DNA of 64,000 nucleotides from Chloranthus sessilifolius (taxonomy: Eukaryota; Streptophyta; Magnoliopsida; Chloranthales; Chloranthaceae), in assembly GCA_021018995.1 (NCBI GenBank), contig CM037590.1, positions 107,075,097-107,139,096 of the forward strand, given 5' to 3'. Numbering within the stretch: the first letter of the stretch is position 1; every line of letters starts with the position of its first letter. The position numbers and the translations under genes are program-made. The notes under the pieces were generated by a model. The model made no database searches and was not told the DNA's origin. It saw only the letters and a list, made by a program, of their open reading frames with translations. Shown in pieces: positions 11,291-21,966 of the stretch.

Positions 11291-12843
11291 TCCTCTGTAT
11301 CCTCTTCTATCATGAACAGGATGTCCTCATCGGGGAATTCAGTCTTTAGAGGCTCGTAGTCAGGCAGAGGGTTCTCAGCAAGGTGATCAGTGAGCGCCTT
11401 CCCCTTGATCGATTTTTGAGTGACATACATGATGTCAAATTCAGATAATAAAAGTTGCCATTGTTCAGTTCGGCCAGTGAGAGCAGGTTTCTCGAACAAG
11501 TACTTCAATGGATCCATCCATGCTAGAAGTAGAACGGCTTGGGATAACAAGTAGTGTCCAAGTCTTTGAGTAGCCCACACGAGCACTAAGCATGCCTTCT
11601 CCAGATGAGAATAGTGCATCTCATAATCAGTGAACTTCTTGCTCAGGTAGTAGATGGCCTGCTCTCTTCTTCCTGTCTCATCATGCTGTCCTAACACACA
11701 GCCCATGAAAAACTTTGTCATGGATAGGTACATTATCAAGGGTCTACCAGGTACAGGTGGTACCAAAACTGGAGGATTTAGGAGGTAACCCTTGATCTTG
11801 TCAAATGCAGCTTGGCAATCATCATTCCACTCAACTGGTGAATCCTTTCTTAGTAGTTTGAAGATTGGTGTGCATATCAGAGTTAACTGTGCAATGAACC
11901 GACTGATGTATTGGATTCTGCCTAAAAAGCCTCTGACCTCCTTCTCTGTAGACGGTGGTGGTATTTCAGTGATGGCCTTGATCTTGGTCGGATCGACCTC
12001 AATCCCTCTCCTACTGACAATAAAGCCTAATAGTTTTCCTGACATAGCGTCGAACGCGCACTTTTGGGGATTTAATCGCAACCTGTACTTTCTCAACCTC
12101 TCGAACAGCTTCTGAAGGTTTACCAAGTGGTCATACCTTTCTGGCGATTTGGCAATCATATCATCGACATACACTTCAATCTCTCGGTGCATCATGTCAT
12201 AGAATAGGGCCGTCATTGCTCTCTGGTAGGTTGCCTCAGCATTCTTGAGCCCAAATAGCATCACCTTGTAGCAGAAGGTACCCCAGGGAGTGATGAACGC
12301 AGTCTTTTCTCGGTCAGCCTCTGCCATCTTAATCTGATTGTAGCCCGATAACCTGTCCATGAATGAGAGCATTCCGTGCTTAGCAATGTTATCGATCAAG
12401 ATATCGATGTGTGGCAATGGGAAATCGTCCTTAAGGCTTGCCCTGTTGAGATTTCGAAAATCAATGCACATTCGAACCTTTTCATCCTTCTTTGGTACGG
12501 GGACGATAATGGCCAGCCATTACGGGTACTTGGATACCATGAGGAAACCTGCGTCATACTGCTTAATGACCTCGTCCTTCACCTTCAACATCCATTCCAG
12601 TCGGAGGCGTCTCAACTTCTATTTAACTGACTTAATATCAGGGTAGAGTGGCAGCTCATGCTCAACCAGATCAGTATCCAAACCAGGCATGTCTTCATAC
12701 GACCATGCGAAGACGTCTTGGTATGACCGAAGGAAGTCTATCATACCCTTTCTCTCTACAGGGGACAGCGATATTCTAATTTTGGTGATTCTAGGATCCT
12801 CTTTGGTGCCCAAATTGACATCCTCCGTCTCTTCGACGATCAA
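11291..12843 (-). pseudogene. T1 reverse transcriptase and first RNase H (degenerate)
   Basis: Copies the RNA genome into DNA. The upstream part (12843-12619) contains FAWSYEDMPG. Fingers/palm are at 12471-11950: MCIDFRNLNR, then SFMDRLSGYNQ, and the catalytic YVDD at 12171-12160. The RNase H part near 11780-11400 keeps the HLEKACLVLVWATQRL pattern and MDPLKYLFEKP. Odd points: usual family residues are changed (MDR for MDG, MLFGLKNAEATY for MPFGLKNAGATY), and stops lie near 12617 and 12522. All changes fit C-to-T or G-to-A. Confidence 0.88.
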
Positions 12844-12950
12844 GGTAGGGCTATGCTCAAAATTGGAAAATTATTTGAGGAGCTCATTGGGGAGCTCATC
12901 GATTTGACCTTCCTCGTCCAGACTCGTGACTCCTACCTCTTCTTGTATTT

Positions 12951-13241
12951 CTACAAGAAAGGGGTCGGCTTCACGTGGGACGGGTATGACGACATCATTT
13001 TTAATTTTATTGGGAATTTTAAAGGACAATATTTATAGAATTTGTATTTTTTCTATTTTTATAGTTTTTTGTAATTTTTCGGAGGTTAGCCCCTGGCGAG
13101 GTGGATCTCTATATATACAAGGTAGAGTGTCCCAGAGGCTAACCCCACTTCTTATAGGTTGTTTTTTTTTGGAGAGCCGGTGCCATATTCATGGCTTTTG
13201 GCGGCTCCCAAGAGTTGGGGCAAAGATGCCCAGTTACTTAC
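12951..13241 (-). other. Candidate intron between protease and RT of T1
   Basis: On the minus strand a consensus donor CAG|GTAAGT (GTAAGT at 13241-13236) lies exactly where the protease frame ends, and CTTTCTTGTAG (ending 12951) is a possible acceptor. Sequence in between is A/T-rich and stop-rich at its upstream end. Ogre elements are known for an intron at this place. The RT frame stays open upstream to about 13010, so the true acceptor may lie further upstream than 12951. Confidence 0.4.
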
Positions 13242-14830
13242 CTGCGAGGCTTGGCCTTTACCTCTTTGGTTGGAAAGGCATCGATAGGCTTTTGCAGTTC
13301 CTCCCTTAGCATGTTTATGGAGGGATCCTCTGGCATGTCCTCTATAGTTAGGATGGGCCCATAGTGGCTGGTGCTAGAGTGACGGGTGGACCGGGGGACT
13401 TCCTCCTCAAATAAGGAGAGGGCGGCTAAGTCCACCTCGAGGTCTGGGGGGATGATGTAAGGGTTGGTGGGATGAGTGGAAACAAGCTTGTGCGGGGTTA
13501 CCCTTATCTCCCCGTTCAGATCAATTTTTACCACCCCGACGCTCACAAAGGTTTGACGGATGTGGGGTCGAGTGGGAGTTTCTTCTTCCAGGTTGATTCC
13601 TCTAGGCCTGGCGGCTGCTGCGGCTCTTATCTTTTCCTTGGCCTCTCTGACTTCTTCTTCAAGGGCCCAGCCTGTGCCAAATTTGGTTTCTTGCCCTTGC
13701 TCGACGTCTCTCTTCTTCCTTGAAGGCACGGGCCCAGCCCTTTCCCTTTTTGGTGGCCCCATTTGTGGAGCATGAACACAGCTGCATCCATTCCTACCAT
13801 AATTTTGGCAGGGGGTTTTTCAGGCGATCGGAGGGTAGCGGTTGAAAAGTCATACTCAAATTGATGGAGATCGATGTCATCTACTGTGTGCGGCATGTTA
13901 AGCACCTTTGGATTCTCAATATGCAGAGTGCTCCTCTCCCTGTCTTCTCTGCTCTCACCTACGATGGTGACGATTCTTCCACCTAAGATGTATCGGAGTT
14001 TTTGGTGTAGAGTTGATGGTATTGCCTTGATCTCATGTAGCCACGACCAGCCCAATAGTAGATTAAACGTAGATTTGATGTCCATCACCTGAAAGGGGAC
14101 AGTGAAGGTTTGTGGCCTGATGATCAGGTCGAGGTCTACTTCTCCTATGATTTCTCTCCTGGTGTTATCGAATCCCCTAGCGCTTGTTATGGATGGCCGG
14201 AAGGTGTTGGGGTTCACACCAATTTTGATTATCGCCCTTAGAGGGCATACGTTCAGTGTCGACCCATTGTCTATTAAGACCAACGGCACCACCAGGTTCC
14301 CCCTTTCCACTGTTATATTCAGGGGCTTAGAGTGGTTGTTCCCCTCGAGTGGCAGATTTGCATCAGTGAATGAGATGACATTTGGGGCTAATACTTGCCT
14401 GATTATTTCTCCCACCCCATCTGGGGTTACGTGGGCAGAAACATGTGCATCTTTGAGTGCTCCCATTAAGGCTTGAAAGTGGAGTGGGGATGTGATTAAC
14501 AAATCCCACACAGTAATATGTGCGGGTGTTTTCTTGAGCTGTGTCTCCAACACGTGCTCTCTGGCCATTTTCAAAGGGTTCCTCTGCGCCTGCTTTCTTC
14601 TTCTCTTCTCCTCTGACGGCCCTCGATGCTTCTGGCTGTGTAGAAATCCTGCCAGATCGGGTAATAAATTCAACAGTCTCCTCTCGGTTGCAACCAATAT
14701 TCATGTCTGTCTGGTCATAGCTTAACGGTACTTGATGTGGGTCATAGACAGGTTTTGGGATGAGGAAGGGAGTGCATGGTGATTTTGGGGATGATTGGGC
14801 TGGGTATGTCGGATTCTCAGGTCCGACCAA
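13238..14830 (-). pseudogene. T1 aspartic protease with G-patch-like tail, frameshifted
   Basis: The protease that would cut the Gag-Pol precursor. The main frame runs 14697-13627. The active-site loop reads VLIDNGSTLNV, with Asn where family members usually have Gly or Thr after Asp. The second conserved block is PFQVMDIKSTFNLLLGWSWLHE. About 100 residues later MLHKWGHQKGKGLGPCLQG resembles a G-patch, seen also in other Tat elements and some retroviral proteases. The frame then shifts near 13700 into the one covering 13762-13238, which ends at the putative splice donor. The N-terminal side enters from a third frame (14830-14363), so at least two shifts are present. Confidence 0.78.
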
Positions 14831-15600
14831 GTTGACTCCAATAGGGGTTGGAATGGTAGTGGCGGGAATTGGCGAGGTTGAATTTGTGGGTGTGGAGGGG
14901 GCATGTACAAGTACTACCTAGGCATGGTAAGACCAGTGGTGATTGGGAGCGGGGTAGTGGATGGAGCGGGGGTGTTTGTTTGGGTGGGGGTGGAGTTAGA
15001 TTGGGGGTGAAATAGTGAAGGGATGGGGGGGGTGTGACTGGGATGGAGTGACTAGGAGACGTCGGAGGCACGGGTGGAGCGGGGTGATAGGGATATGAAG
15101 GGTTTGTATATGGGGTGGCATGGTGGGGCAATGATGGGTTTGTGGATAAATAGGATATATTGGGGATGATGGAATTGTGCATGGAGCGGGGTGATTGGGA
15201 TATGACGGGGTAGTGGATGGAGCAGCGGTTATGGATATGAAGGGTTTGTATATGGGGTGGCATGGTGGGGTGATGATGGGTTCAGGGATGAAACAGGGTG
15301 AATTGGGGATGATGGAGTTTTGCATTGGACAAGATGATTTGGAGATGGCGTGGTGGTGTACTGGGTGGTGGGATTTGGGAGTGTGTATGGGATGGGATAA
15401 TTTGGGGATGGTGGAGTAGTGTATTGAGTGGAGAGATTCGGGGGTGTGTATGGTGTAGGGTAGTATGGGTATGGTGGAGTTATGTATGGCATGGTGGGCT
15501 TTGGGTGTGACAGAGGGGTATATGGGGTGGATAATGGTGGGAGAGTGTAGGGAAGGGGGTGATGGGGTGTGGATATGTGTATGATTAGGCAGTGTCTGTT
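14831..15600 (-). pseudogene. T1 gag-protease linker: Pro/Tyr/Thr-rich tandem repeat region
   Basis: Minus-strand frames here are P/T/Y/S/H-rich with repeats such as PYTNPSYP. The DNA is a degenerate G-rich minisatellite on the plus strand (ggggtgataggatatgaagg-like). The reading frame changes several times. It sits between the gag zinc finger and the protease and is probably an expanded linker of the polyprotein. No catalytic or binding motif is visible. Confidence 0.55.
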
Positions 15601-15816
15601 GGATTTGATAGGCGGGAGCGAGAGTAGAAAATACTACTCTAAATCTAAGGGCTCCTCTTGGTATGCTGGGGTGGGAAGTAATCGGCTAAGTACAACGGCT
15701 CGATCACCCCTACACATGGTTCGTCCTTATTTAACTGGGGAAATGAAAACTCCTCTTAATTACTGATATAATTCGAGGGATCAAACTCTTCTTCTTCCTC
15801 TTCTACCTAATGGATG

Positions 15817-16080
15817 TTAGGCCTGGGGCCTCCTGGGTGTGGGGGTAGAGGGGCTTGATGGATGTTCTGGTTCTGCCCTTGAGGAAGAGGTGGGGGAACA
15901 ATTTTTCTCGCCTCTATTAGATCTTGGACCGTCTACTTTAGTGGGAACCACCGATCCATAGGGGTGACCCGACCCCTGGTGGAAGTTACAATGCAGGTTC
16001 GGGTCATAGTTTCTCAGGATTGGATTGGGTGGTGGGCGAGGCTGGAGTAAATTGACCAGACCTTTTTGTAGCAATACCGA
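15817..16080 (-). pseudogene. T1 gag zinc-knuckle region
   Basis: The minus strand encodes LHCNFHQGSGH, the C-x2-H-x5-H form of the Tat gag zinc-binding motif. A frame change follows directly; the continuation (LK, VQDLIEARK) is in another frame. Upstream is the capsid domain, downstream the Pro-rich linker. This part would bind the RNA genome in the particle. Confidence 0.62.
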
Positions 16081-16232
16081 TAATAAGATACTTAAGGATT
16101 ACCCCAACGGCATGAACACTCGTTCTAATCATGCTCTCATATGTTCCTAGGTAAATGGCGCTCTTGGTCTGTTGTTCGGCCTAGGCGCTTACTCGAAACG
16201 GGATGGGGGTGGTTTCATGACCTGAAGCTGTA

Positions 16233-16841
16233 TCAGGGGGGATTGGTATTGGCTTGGGGGTAAACAATGTTCTGTACCTCTATCCCTGGTCTTCTTTCGA
16301 TTCTTGGTTCGGCAGCCTTTCGAACTCTGATGGCCCCGTTGGCCAAGCTCTTTCCGAAAATGCCCTCTCTAACGGCGTCTTCACAACGGTTGGCATTTCG
16401 GACCAAATCAGCAAAACTGGACTGTTGCTGATACACTAAAAAATTTGCGATGACTGGGAGAGCTCCCTTGGTTATCAATTCAATCTGCTCATCATCAGGA
16501 ATCCAGTGGGTCACCTGGGCGGCCAATGCCCTCCACCTTCCTATGTAGGCAGTGAAAGTTTCATCATGCCTTTGCTTCAAACGGGCCAGATCTGACTTCC
16601 TTGGCTCTATGTCCATGTTATAGACATACTTTTCTTGGAATAAGTGTGTCAAATCTTTCCAAGTTTTTATCATGGATGGTTCTAGGGACGTGAACCATCT
16701 CAGTGTTGGGCCCGTTAGACTCTTTTGGAACACTTTGATGAGGAGTCGTTCATCTCCGCTGTACTGGCACATATCCCCACAGTAAGATTTTAAGTGGGTT
16801 CTGGGGTTGCCAGTGCCATTATATTTATCGAATGATGGCAT
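16233..16841 (-). pseudogene. T1 gag capsid-like domain (retrotransposon gag)
   Basis: Capsid domain of Gag. Recognised from MPSFDKYNGTGNPRTHL at the start, SLTGPTLRWFTSL, WKDLTHLFQEKY and FTAYIGRWRALAAQV, the standard retrotransposon-gag pattern. The open stretch of 202 residues is the best-preserved piece of gag. The true domain begins further upstream: the same frame before an in-frame TAA near 16852 reads YSDLCLFSDVPLP, the usual Tat lead-in. The Met at 16841 is therefore not the start of the protein. Confidence 0.86.
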
Positions 16842-18819
16842 CTTAAATTTTTATGGTAGGGGGACGTCCGAGAACAGACACAAGTCTGAATAGTCTATCG
16901 AATGCAGTTCTAGCACTCCCATCTTCGTCAGCTGCTTCTGTATTCTGTCTATATGTTCTTTCAGCTGCTCTGATTCTTTTGAGGCTATAACTGGGACTGC
17001 CTCCCCCTGATTTTGTTCGGCCCTGGGTGTGACGATGGTGGCCTTGGGGGGGTCAAAGTTGGCAGCTCCTCCACTGTTGTGGATCTCGTCCTCCTCGTAC
17101 TGTTGGTCATTATACTGGTGAGGGGCGAGGTCCGCTATTTGGACCTGGGGGGTGATGGGTTGGATGACCTAGTGAGGCCACAAGGCTTTTAGGGGATGGG
17201 AAGGAGTGAATGGATGAGTGGTTTGTGGATGAATGATGTGGGAGTGAGGGGGTGTGTTGATGTATGGGATGTCAGAAGCGTGGTTTTGAGGAATGGAGTG
17301 GATCGGATTTTCCGTTGGAGGCAGGATGGGGGCATAAGGGGTATAGGTGAATGAAGGGTACTCGTGAAGGCGTAAGGGGTTCGTGAATGGGCCTTGATGA
17401 GTGTGGGTGGACGGGCCTTGGGTTTGATGGATTTGGGCTTGATGGTTTTGGAAGGCTTGGGTTGATGGGCCTTGGGCCTGGGTGTGGGGGTTGGCATGAT
17501 TTTGGGCCAATGGACCTTATTGGGTTTGGGCTGATGGGCCATGTTGGTATTGGGTGTGGGGTGATGGACCTTGGGCCTGGGTTTGATAGGTTTGGGCCCA
17601 AGGGCCTTAGGGGGCTTGGAACTGGGCCTGGGTCTAATGGGACTTGAGGGTTTTGGGCCTGGGCCTGAGTTTGATGGGTTTAGGCTTAGGCCCATGGACC
17701 TTGAGGATTTTAGGCCTGAGCCTGAGTCTGATGGGTTTGGGCTTGGGCCCATGGGCCTTGAGGGTTTGGGCCAGTGCCTTAGTTTGATGGTTTGGGCCCA
17801 TGGGCCTTGAAGATTTTGGGCCTGGGCCTGAGTCTGATGGGTTTGGTGGGCTTGGGTTTGGGCCTGAGCTTGGGTTTAGGAGTGGGCTTGGGCCCATGGT
17901 TCTAAAGATATTTGGGCTTGGGCCCATGGATTTGTGTGGTTTTGGGCCTAGGCCTGGAATTGAGGTGGGGGATCTTGGATGTTATGAATGATGGGTGGTT
18001 GGGCATGGTCATGGGGGAATGGGGTATGGAGGTTTTGGAGACCTAGATGTGGGGTTTGGAATGTAGGGCTCCTAGAGGTAGCCCACAGGGCATACATCAT
18101 TCTCATGTCCTCCATTGAGGGCATGGATTCAAGTGTGAGATTGGAGGATGATGGCCCATTTAAGGACGGAGGGGAGTGGGTGAAATTGGGCATGACCTGG
18201 GTATGGGGGTATGAATGATTGTGCTTGGAGGGTATGGATGTATGGCTATGGAAGATGGTGGGTTACTCGTCATACCCTGGGAAAAGTTGGGCATGACCTG
18301 GGTAAATAGGGGGGTATGTTGGGATGTGGATGGGCCATGTGATGTGGAAGGCATGTGAGATGAGGTGGATGGGATATAGGATGTAGGGGGCATGGATGAT
18401 GAGGTGGATGGGACGTGGGAGGTAGGCGGGGGATGGGGCTCCCGATGGGGTCTTTAGGAGTAGGGGGGTGCGGTAAGGGTGTATGGATGGGAGATGGGGA
18501 TGTATGGGTCGGTTGGGAAATGAGGGGTTTCAGTAGGGGATGAGATGGGGGTATGTTAGGAAAATGTAAGGGCGGGGGATGGGGTGGATGCGAACACTGG
18601 TGCCCCAAATGGACCTGTGGCATCGAACCGGGTTTGGGTGAAGGTGTTGGAGATCGGGTCTTCTTCTATATGGGAATGGGATGGGGATGACAGTGGGGAT
18701 GTATCGGCGCTCGACTTGATCCGCTGACGAGTGTAGTATCGATGTCTTGGGTAAGGGCCGTATACCTTCCTAGTTCTATTTCTACGGGTTGGGCTTGAGG
18801 TCGTCGTAGTGACGGTCAC
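16842..18819 (-). pseudogene. T1 gag N-terminal region, Pro/Gln-rich, with minisatellite expansion
   Basis: A likely start is the Met at 18819 (MTVTTTTSSPTRRNRTRKV), about 310 bp downstream of a TATA-like box. The region then runs through Ser/Pro-rich and Gln/Pro/His-rich sequence in changing frames to the capsid domain. Between about 17380 and 17960 the DNA is a tandem repeat with units of roughly 45-60 bp containing gggcctgggcctgagt and gggcccatgggcc. Slippage in it has scattered the frame over all three phases. Low-complexity N-terminal extensions upstream of gag are known in Ogre-type elements. No other domain is visible. Confidence 0.55.
17380..17960. repeat. GC-rich minisatellite in T1 gag
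   Basis: Plus strand carries many degenerate copies of gggcctgggcctgagt, tgatgggtttgggctt and gggcccatgggccttga with a period of about 45-60 bp. The GGGCCCATGGGCC core is itself palindromic. Confidence 0.75.
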
Positions 18820-18852
18820 ACCGAAAGTATACGTATATACGGAATTTTGATT

Positions 18853-18884
<32 letters not shown>

Positions 18885-19131
18885 GGATTTTTCAAACGAA
18901 AATTATCTCCCCTATTTAAATGAATGATGATCTGGCGCCCTAGAAAAATTCCTGTCTCGGGTGAATATGCACCTTTAGTGAGTCCCACGGCGGGATTCGA
19001 CACACTTCAGAAGAAGCGAAAGGGAACCCTTTCGTTCTATTGAAGGTGAGGGAATCCACGCAAACGACCCGATCCCCTGGAGCAAATCAATGAGAAGTCG
19101 CCTTCTTTTGACTAGGCGGGGGCATATTGGG
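18820..19131 (-). other. T1 leader between the internal TATA-like box and gag
   Basis: Contains a TA microsatellite (about 18856-18876) and T/A tracts. The short ORF 19003-18782 has no recognisable motif and is low-complexity in its middle. Confidence 0.4.
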
Positions 19132-19359
19132 CTTTATAGAATGCGGGAGGCTACTGTGGGCACTAATATTGCTAATCGGGAAACTTGGATGGTGGTTTAT
19201 ACTAGGTATATATGTATTATATACCGACCAAAACTAGCATATTTGGTCAAGGGCGATGTATTATATACGCTAGCTTAAATCGATTTTGTTGGGCGATATA
19301 TTATATATCGCTGAGTATTTCGGGATTTGTTGTCACGATATTTAATATATACGCCTAGC
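19132..19359 (-). promoter_or_regulatory. Palindrome cluster and TATA-like box upstream of T1 gag
   Basis: Four variants of the T1 palindrome lie at 19205-19225, 19251-19274, 19291-19313 and 19334-19359 (for example gggcgatata-ttatatatcgc). On the minus strand CTATAAAG at 19139-19132 follows about 65 bp after the nearest copy. The arrangement matches the modules before antisense genes A and B. It suggests a second gag promoter inside the 5' untranslated region; that is inference. Confidence 0.5.
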
Positions 19360-19859
19360 AAAAACTGTTCTTCCAGCTCTGTTTGACAATGAACAGCAAG
19401 CCCACAATGAGTCTTTGGAACGGGTTTCCTAGGAGGGATGCTCCCGGGGACTGCTGTGTATGTTATTGGGTCACTCCTTTTCGCTTCCTAGGGATACACG
19501 GCTGAATTCGGGCTGTCTACGCTCACACCATTGCGGGTTTTACGACTTGATCGGAATTGGCAACCCAACCGATATACCTCTGGAGCAAGCGCCTTCTCAA
19601 GTACTGGAAGGGGTGGTTCTTTTCAGGATCATCACCATTAGGGCTGCCGCCTTACTGGGAACCGAGTAAGTTATATCTGTGCCTAAACCCCCCAAAAACT
19701 ACCCAAAACACGTAAAAATAGATTTGATTATGTCCCCACAGTGTTAGTTCACTTTTAATTACAGATTTTAAAGGGGAGTGAATTTAACTCCAAGTTCAGG
19801 TCGGGGATGACAAGTCCGTGCCGCCTCAACGGGCCGGCGTCCACTGTTAAGATATGACA
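19360..19859. other. T1 5' untranslated region
   Basis: No gene or array seen. Short ORFs here lack any motif. Confidence 0.4.
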
Positions 19860-20230
19860 AGAAGTAAGAAAAAAAGATGGGGCCAGTCAAGCGACTAGGC
19901 AGAAAACATAAATTGCTGAAATTTAAAACCGAATCGTAAAGGTAAGTAAGAAAGGTGCCAGTCAAGTGACTAGGTGAAAATTGCTGAAATTTAAAGCCGA
20001 AATGTAGGGGTAAGTAAAAAAGGTGCCAGTCAAATGACTTGGCAAAAATTGCTGAAATTTAAAGCCAAAACGTAGGGATAAGTAAGAAAGGTGTCAGTCA
20101 AGTGACTAGGCAAAAATTGCTTAAATTTAAAGCCGAATCATAGGGGTAAGTAAAAAAGGGTGCCAGTCAAGTGACTAGGCAAAAATTACTGAAATTTAAA
20201 GCTGAAACGTAGGGGTAAGTATGTTAGTAA
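19860..20230. repeat. Tandem repeat, unit about 67 bp, five copies, near the T1 primer site
   Basis: Plus-strand unit: taggggtaagtaaaaaaggt, gccagtcaagtgactaggca, aaaattgctgaaatttaaag, with substitutions and single indels. Array ends about 100 bp from the primer binding site. Each unit contains the near-palindrome gtcaagtgac. Confidence 0.88.
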
Positions 20231-20333
20231 AAACAATAAAAATGAAAGAAAAATAGCAAAAAATTAGAAAAAACAGCAATGGTTAGTAAAGATTAAAAAA
20301 AAACCCAACAAGAGGGGAAGCGCTAGGGTGATA

Positions 20334-20351
20334 TCCCCAGCGGAGTCGCCA
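20334..20351 (-). other. T1 primer binding site, tRNA-Arg
   Basis: Minus-strand TGGCGACTCCGCTGGGGA starts 2 nt after the LTR end. It is complementary to a tRNA 3' end with acceptor arm CGGAGTCG plus CCA, which fits plant tRNA-Arg, the primer usual for Ogre/Tat elements. Confidence 0.82.
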
Positions 20352-20353
20352 TC

Positions 20354-21966
20354 TGTGCGACCATGGATTATCTCGAACCCGTCGCGGCGATGCGCACACG
20401 ATGGAATGAATGTAGAGTCACCACCTAGAGCATTTGATGGCCCGAGAAACCTTTAAATCAATATTTTGAGCACCGAAGTGCTAAATATGACTCTCATTTA
20501 CCGATTTTTGCCAAAGGCTCTAGGGTAGGGACTTCGGTTATCGATCGGGAAGGGTTTAGGCACCCGATCAACCTGCACGTAGTGGTCTCTATCTATGGCC
20601 AAAATAAAAATAAATGGGTGGAGCTTCCCCTTGCCCGAAAGCAATACGGTCCTATCAAGCTTTGAGCCAAACCGAAATTTTGGCGGCGTACCGGCTTGAA
20701 TCCTTGGACGGAGGAGACACCAAGAAGGTAGAGGAAGAGAGGGGTGAGCCGGAGCTCACGGGCCCTTGTTGCACCATTGAAGACCTTCTCTTTGGCGTGC
20801 TTCCGATGGCTTTAAATGACTTAATCGGTAGGGGAATGGATTCTAATGCTAGGAATTGGTAGATGGGAAGTGTAGGATTAAGCTAGAGACTAAGCTTGAC
20901 TAAAAAAAGAGTGATCTAATGGTTGAAAGGGGTTGAAAGGGGTGAACTGAGCATGTTGGAATTCTGGTTGAAGAATGCAAAATAAAATAGAATTTTCTCT
21001 CACTAGGGCTCTCTCTCTTAAGCTTAACTTTCCACCTTAATTTTTCAACCCCTTTGGGAAGAGGGGGTGCCTCTCTATTTATAGAGAAGAGGTGGGTTAG
21101 AGGGTTACTTAAGAGCTAATTGGTTTAGCAATTAGGTAATCCTCCATCTAAGGTTTTCTAGGTTTTTAGGGTCCTAGGGGTTTGGGGAACCAATTTCAAT
21201 GGCAGATGATGGGGTGAGACCATAGGTGACTTAAGGGTTGAAAATAAGCTCAAAGGGGGTGCAACTGATCTTATGACACCCACCTCAACCAAGGGGATGG
21301 CCAAAAGGTCAAACCTGATGAAGGAATTTCTAGCATTTGATGACATTTGATATATTACATACGCTAGCTTTATTTATGATGATTTCTATGAAAATCAGAG
21401 GAGATTTGGGAAGGTAGGTGTCTGCGGTGGACCCTACCTATGCTGGGCGTATGTATTATATACGCTCGGTCAAATTTGGCCCAAAAATGTCAGGCATATA
21501 TAATATATACGCCTGACCAAAATGGGGTCAAATTTGTTGGGCGTATCTAATACATACGCTTGAGCAAAAGTTATGATTTTATGTGAAACTTCATTCGGCC
21601 ATAACTTTTGAACCACAACTCCAAATTGGGTGATCTTTGGCCCACTGGAAAGCTGGAGAAGTCCTCCTTCTAATGATACGTAACTCATCCTTGAAAGTGA
21701 TATGTATAAAATTTTGTAGCTCTCCTCCCATCAAATGCTCAGAAGGTTTTAAGTTGAGTCTAGGAAGGGATCCTAGAGTTTAGGGGTGATCTCTAAGGGT
21801 TGGGGGAATGGTTCTAAAGGGTTTAGGGTGATTCCTAAAGGTTTGGGTAGGTTCTTAAGGGTTCAGGGTGATTCCTAAGGGTTAAACGGTGCCATCAGAA
21901 GCACAGGGGTGCGTCTCTCTCGGAGTACAGACTGATCTGACCTTGGGCCGAATTTGAGTGTCTACA
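20354..21966 (-). repeat. T1 5' LTR (1613 bp)
   Basis: Minus strand starts TGTAGACACTC and ends GGTCGCACA, giving TG...CA ends, with the primer site 2 nt beyond. The start matches the 3' LTR remnant at 1-90. U3 runs from 21966 to the TATA box near 21080, R/U5 from there to 20354. Several translations on both strands are open but lack motifs and are ignored. Confidence 0.88.
21075..21562 (-). promoter_or_regulatory. T1 LTR promoter: TATA box with upstream palindrome cluster
   Basis: Minus-strand CTATAAATAG at 21084-21075 is a strong TATA box. Upstream in U3 are palindromes at about 21346-21368, 21445-21466, 21491-21515 (almost perfect, cag-GGCATATATA-A-TATATACGCC-tg) and 21539-21562. These match the modules before gag and before both antisense genes. 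Confidence 0.68.

Larger units (their letters stand above)
1..21966 (-). mobile_element. T1: giant Tat-lineage (Ogre-like) Ty3/gypsy LTR retrotransposon, degenerate
   Basis: The element is read on the minus strand. The 5' LTR is at 20354-21966 and the terminal 90 bp of the 3' LTR are at 1-90; both end with the same sequence (shared from the snp-rich 'gccatcgGAAGCACAGGGGT' block to gtgtctaca). The internal part, 91-20353, is about 20.3 kb, far above the usual 4-8 kb and in the range known for Ogre/Tat elements. Order 5' to 3': primer site, gag, protease, RT/RNase H, second RNase H, integrase, then two genes on the opposite strand, polypurine tract. The second RNase H and the tRNA-Arg primer site support Tat. 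Every coding block has stops or frameshifts, so the copy is defective. The left target-site duplication lies outside the window; the right one would be 21967-21971. Confidence 0.88.

Noticed and set aside
15195-15510. Plus-strand Gly/Met/Trp-rich ORFs opposite the Pro-rich linker
   Set aside because: Mirror frames of the minisatellite on the other strand; composition follows the repeat.
17387-17991. Plus-strand Gly/Leu-rich ORFs across the gag minisatellite
   Set aside because: By-product of the gggcctgggcctg repeat; no independent start signal or domain.
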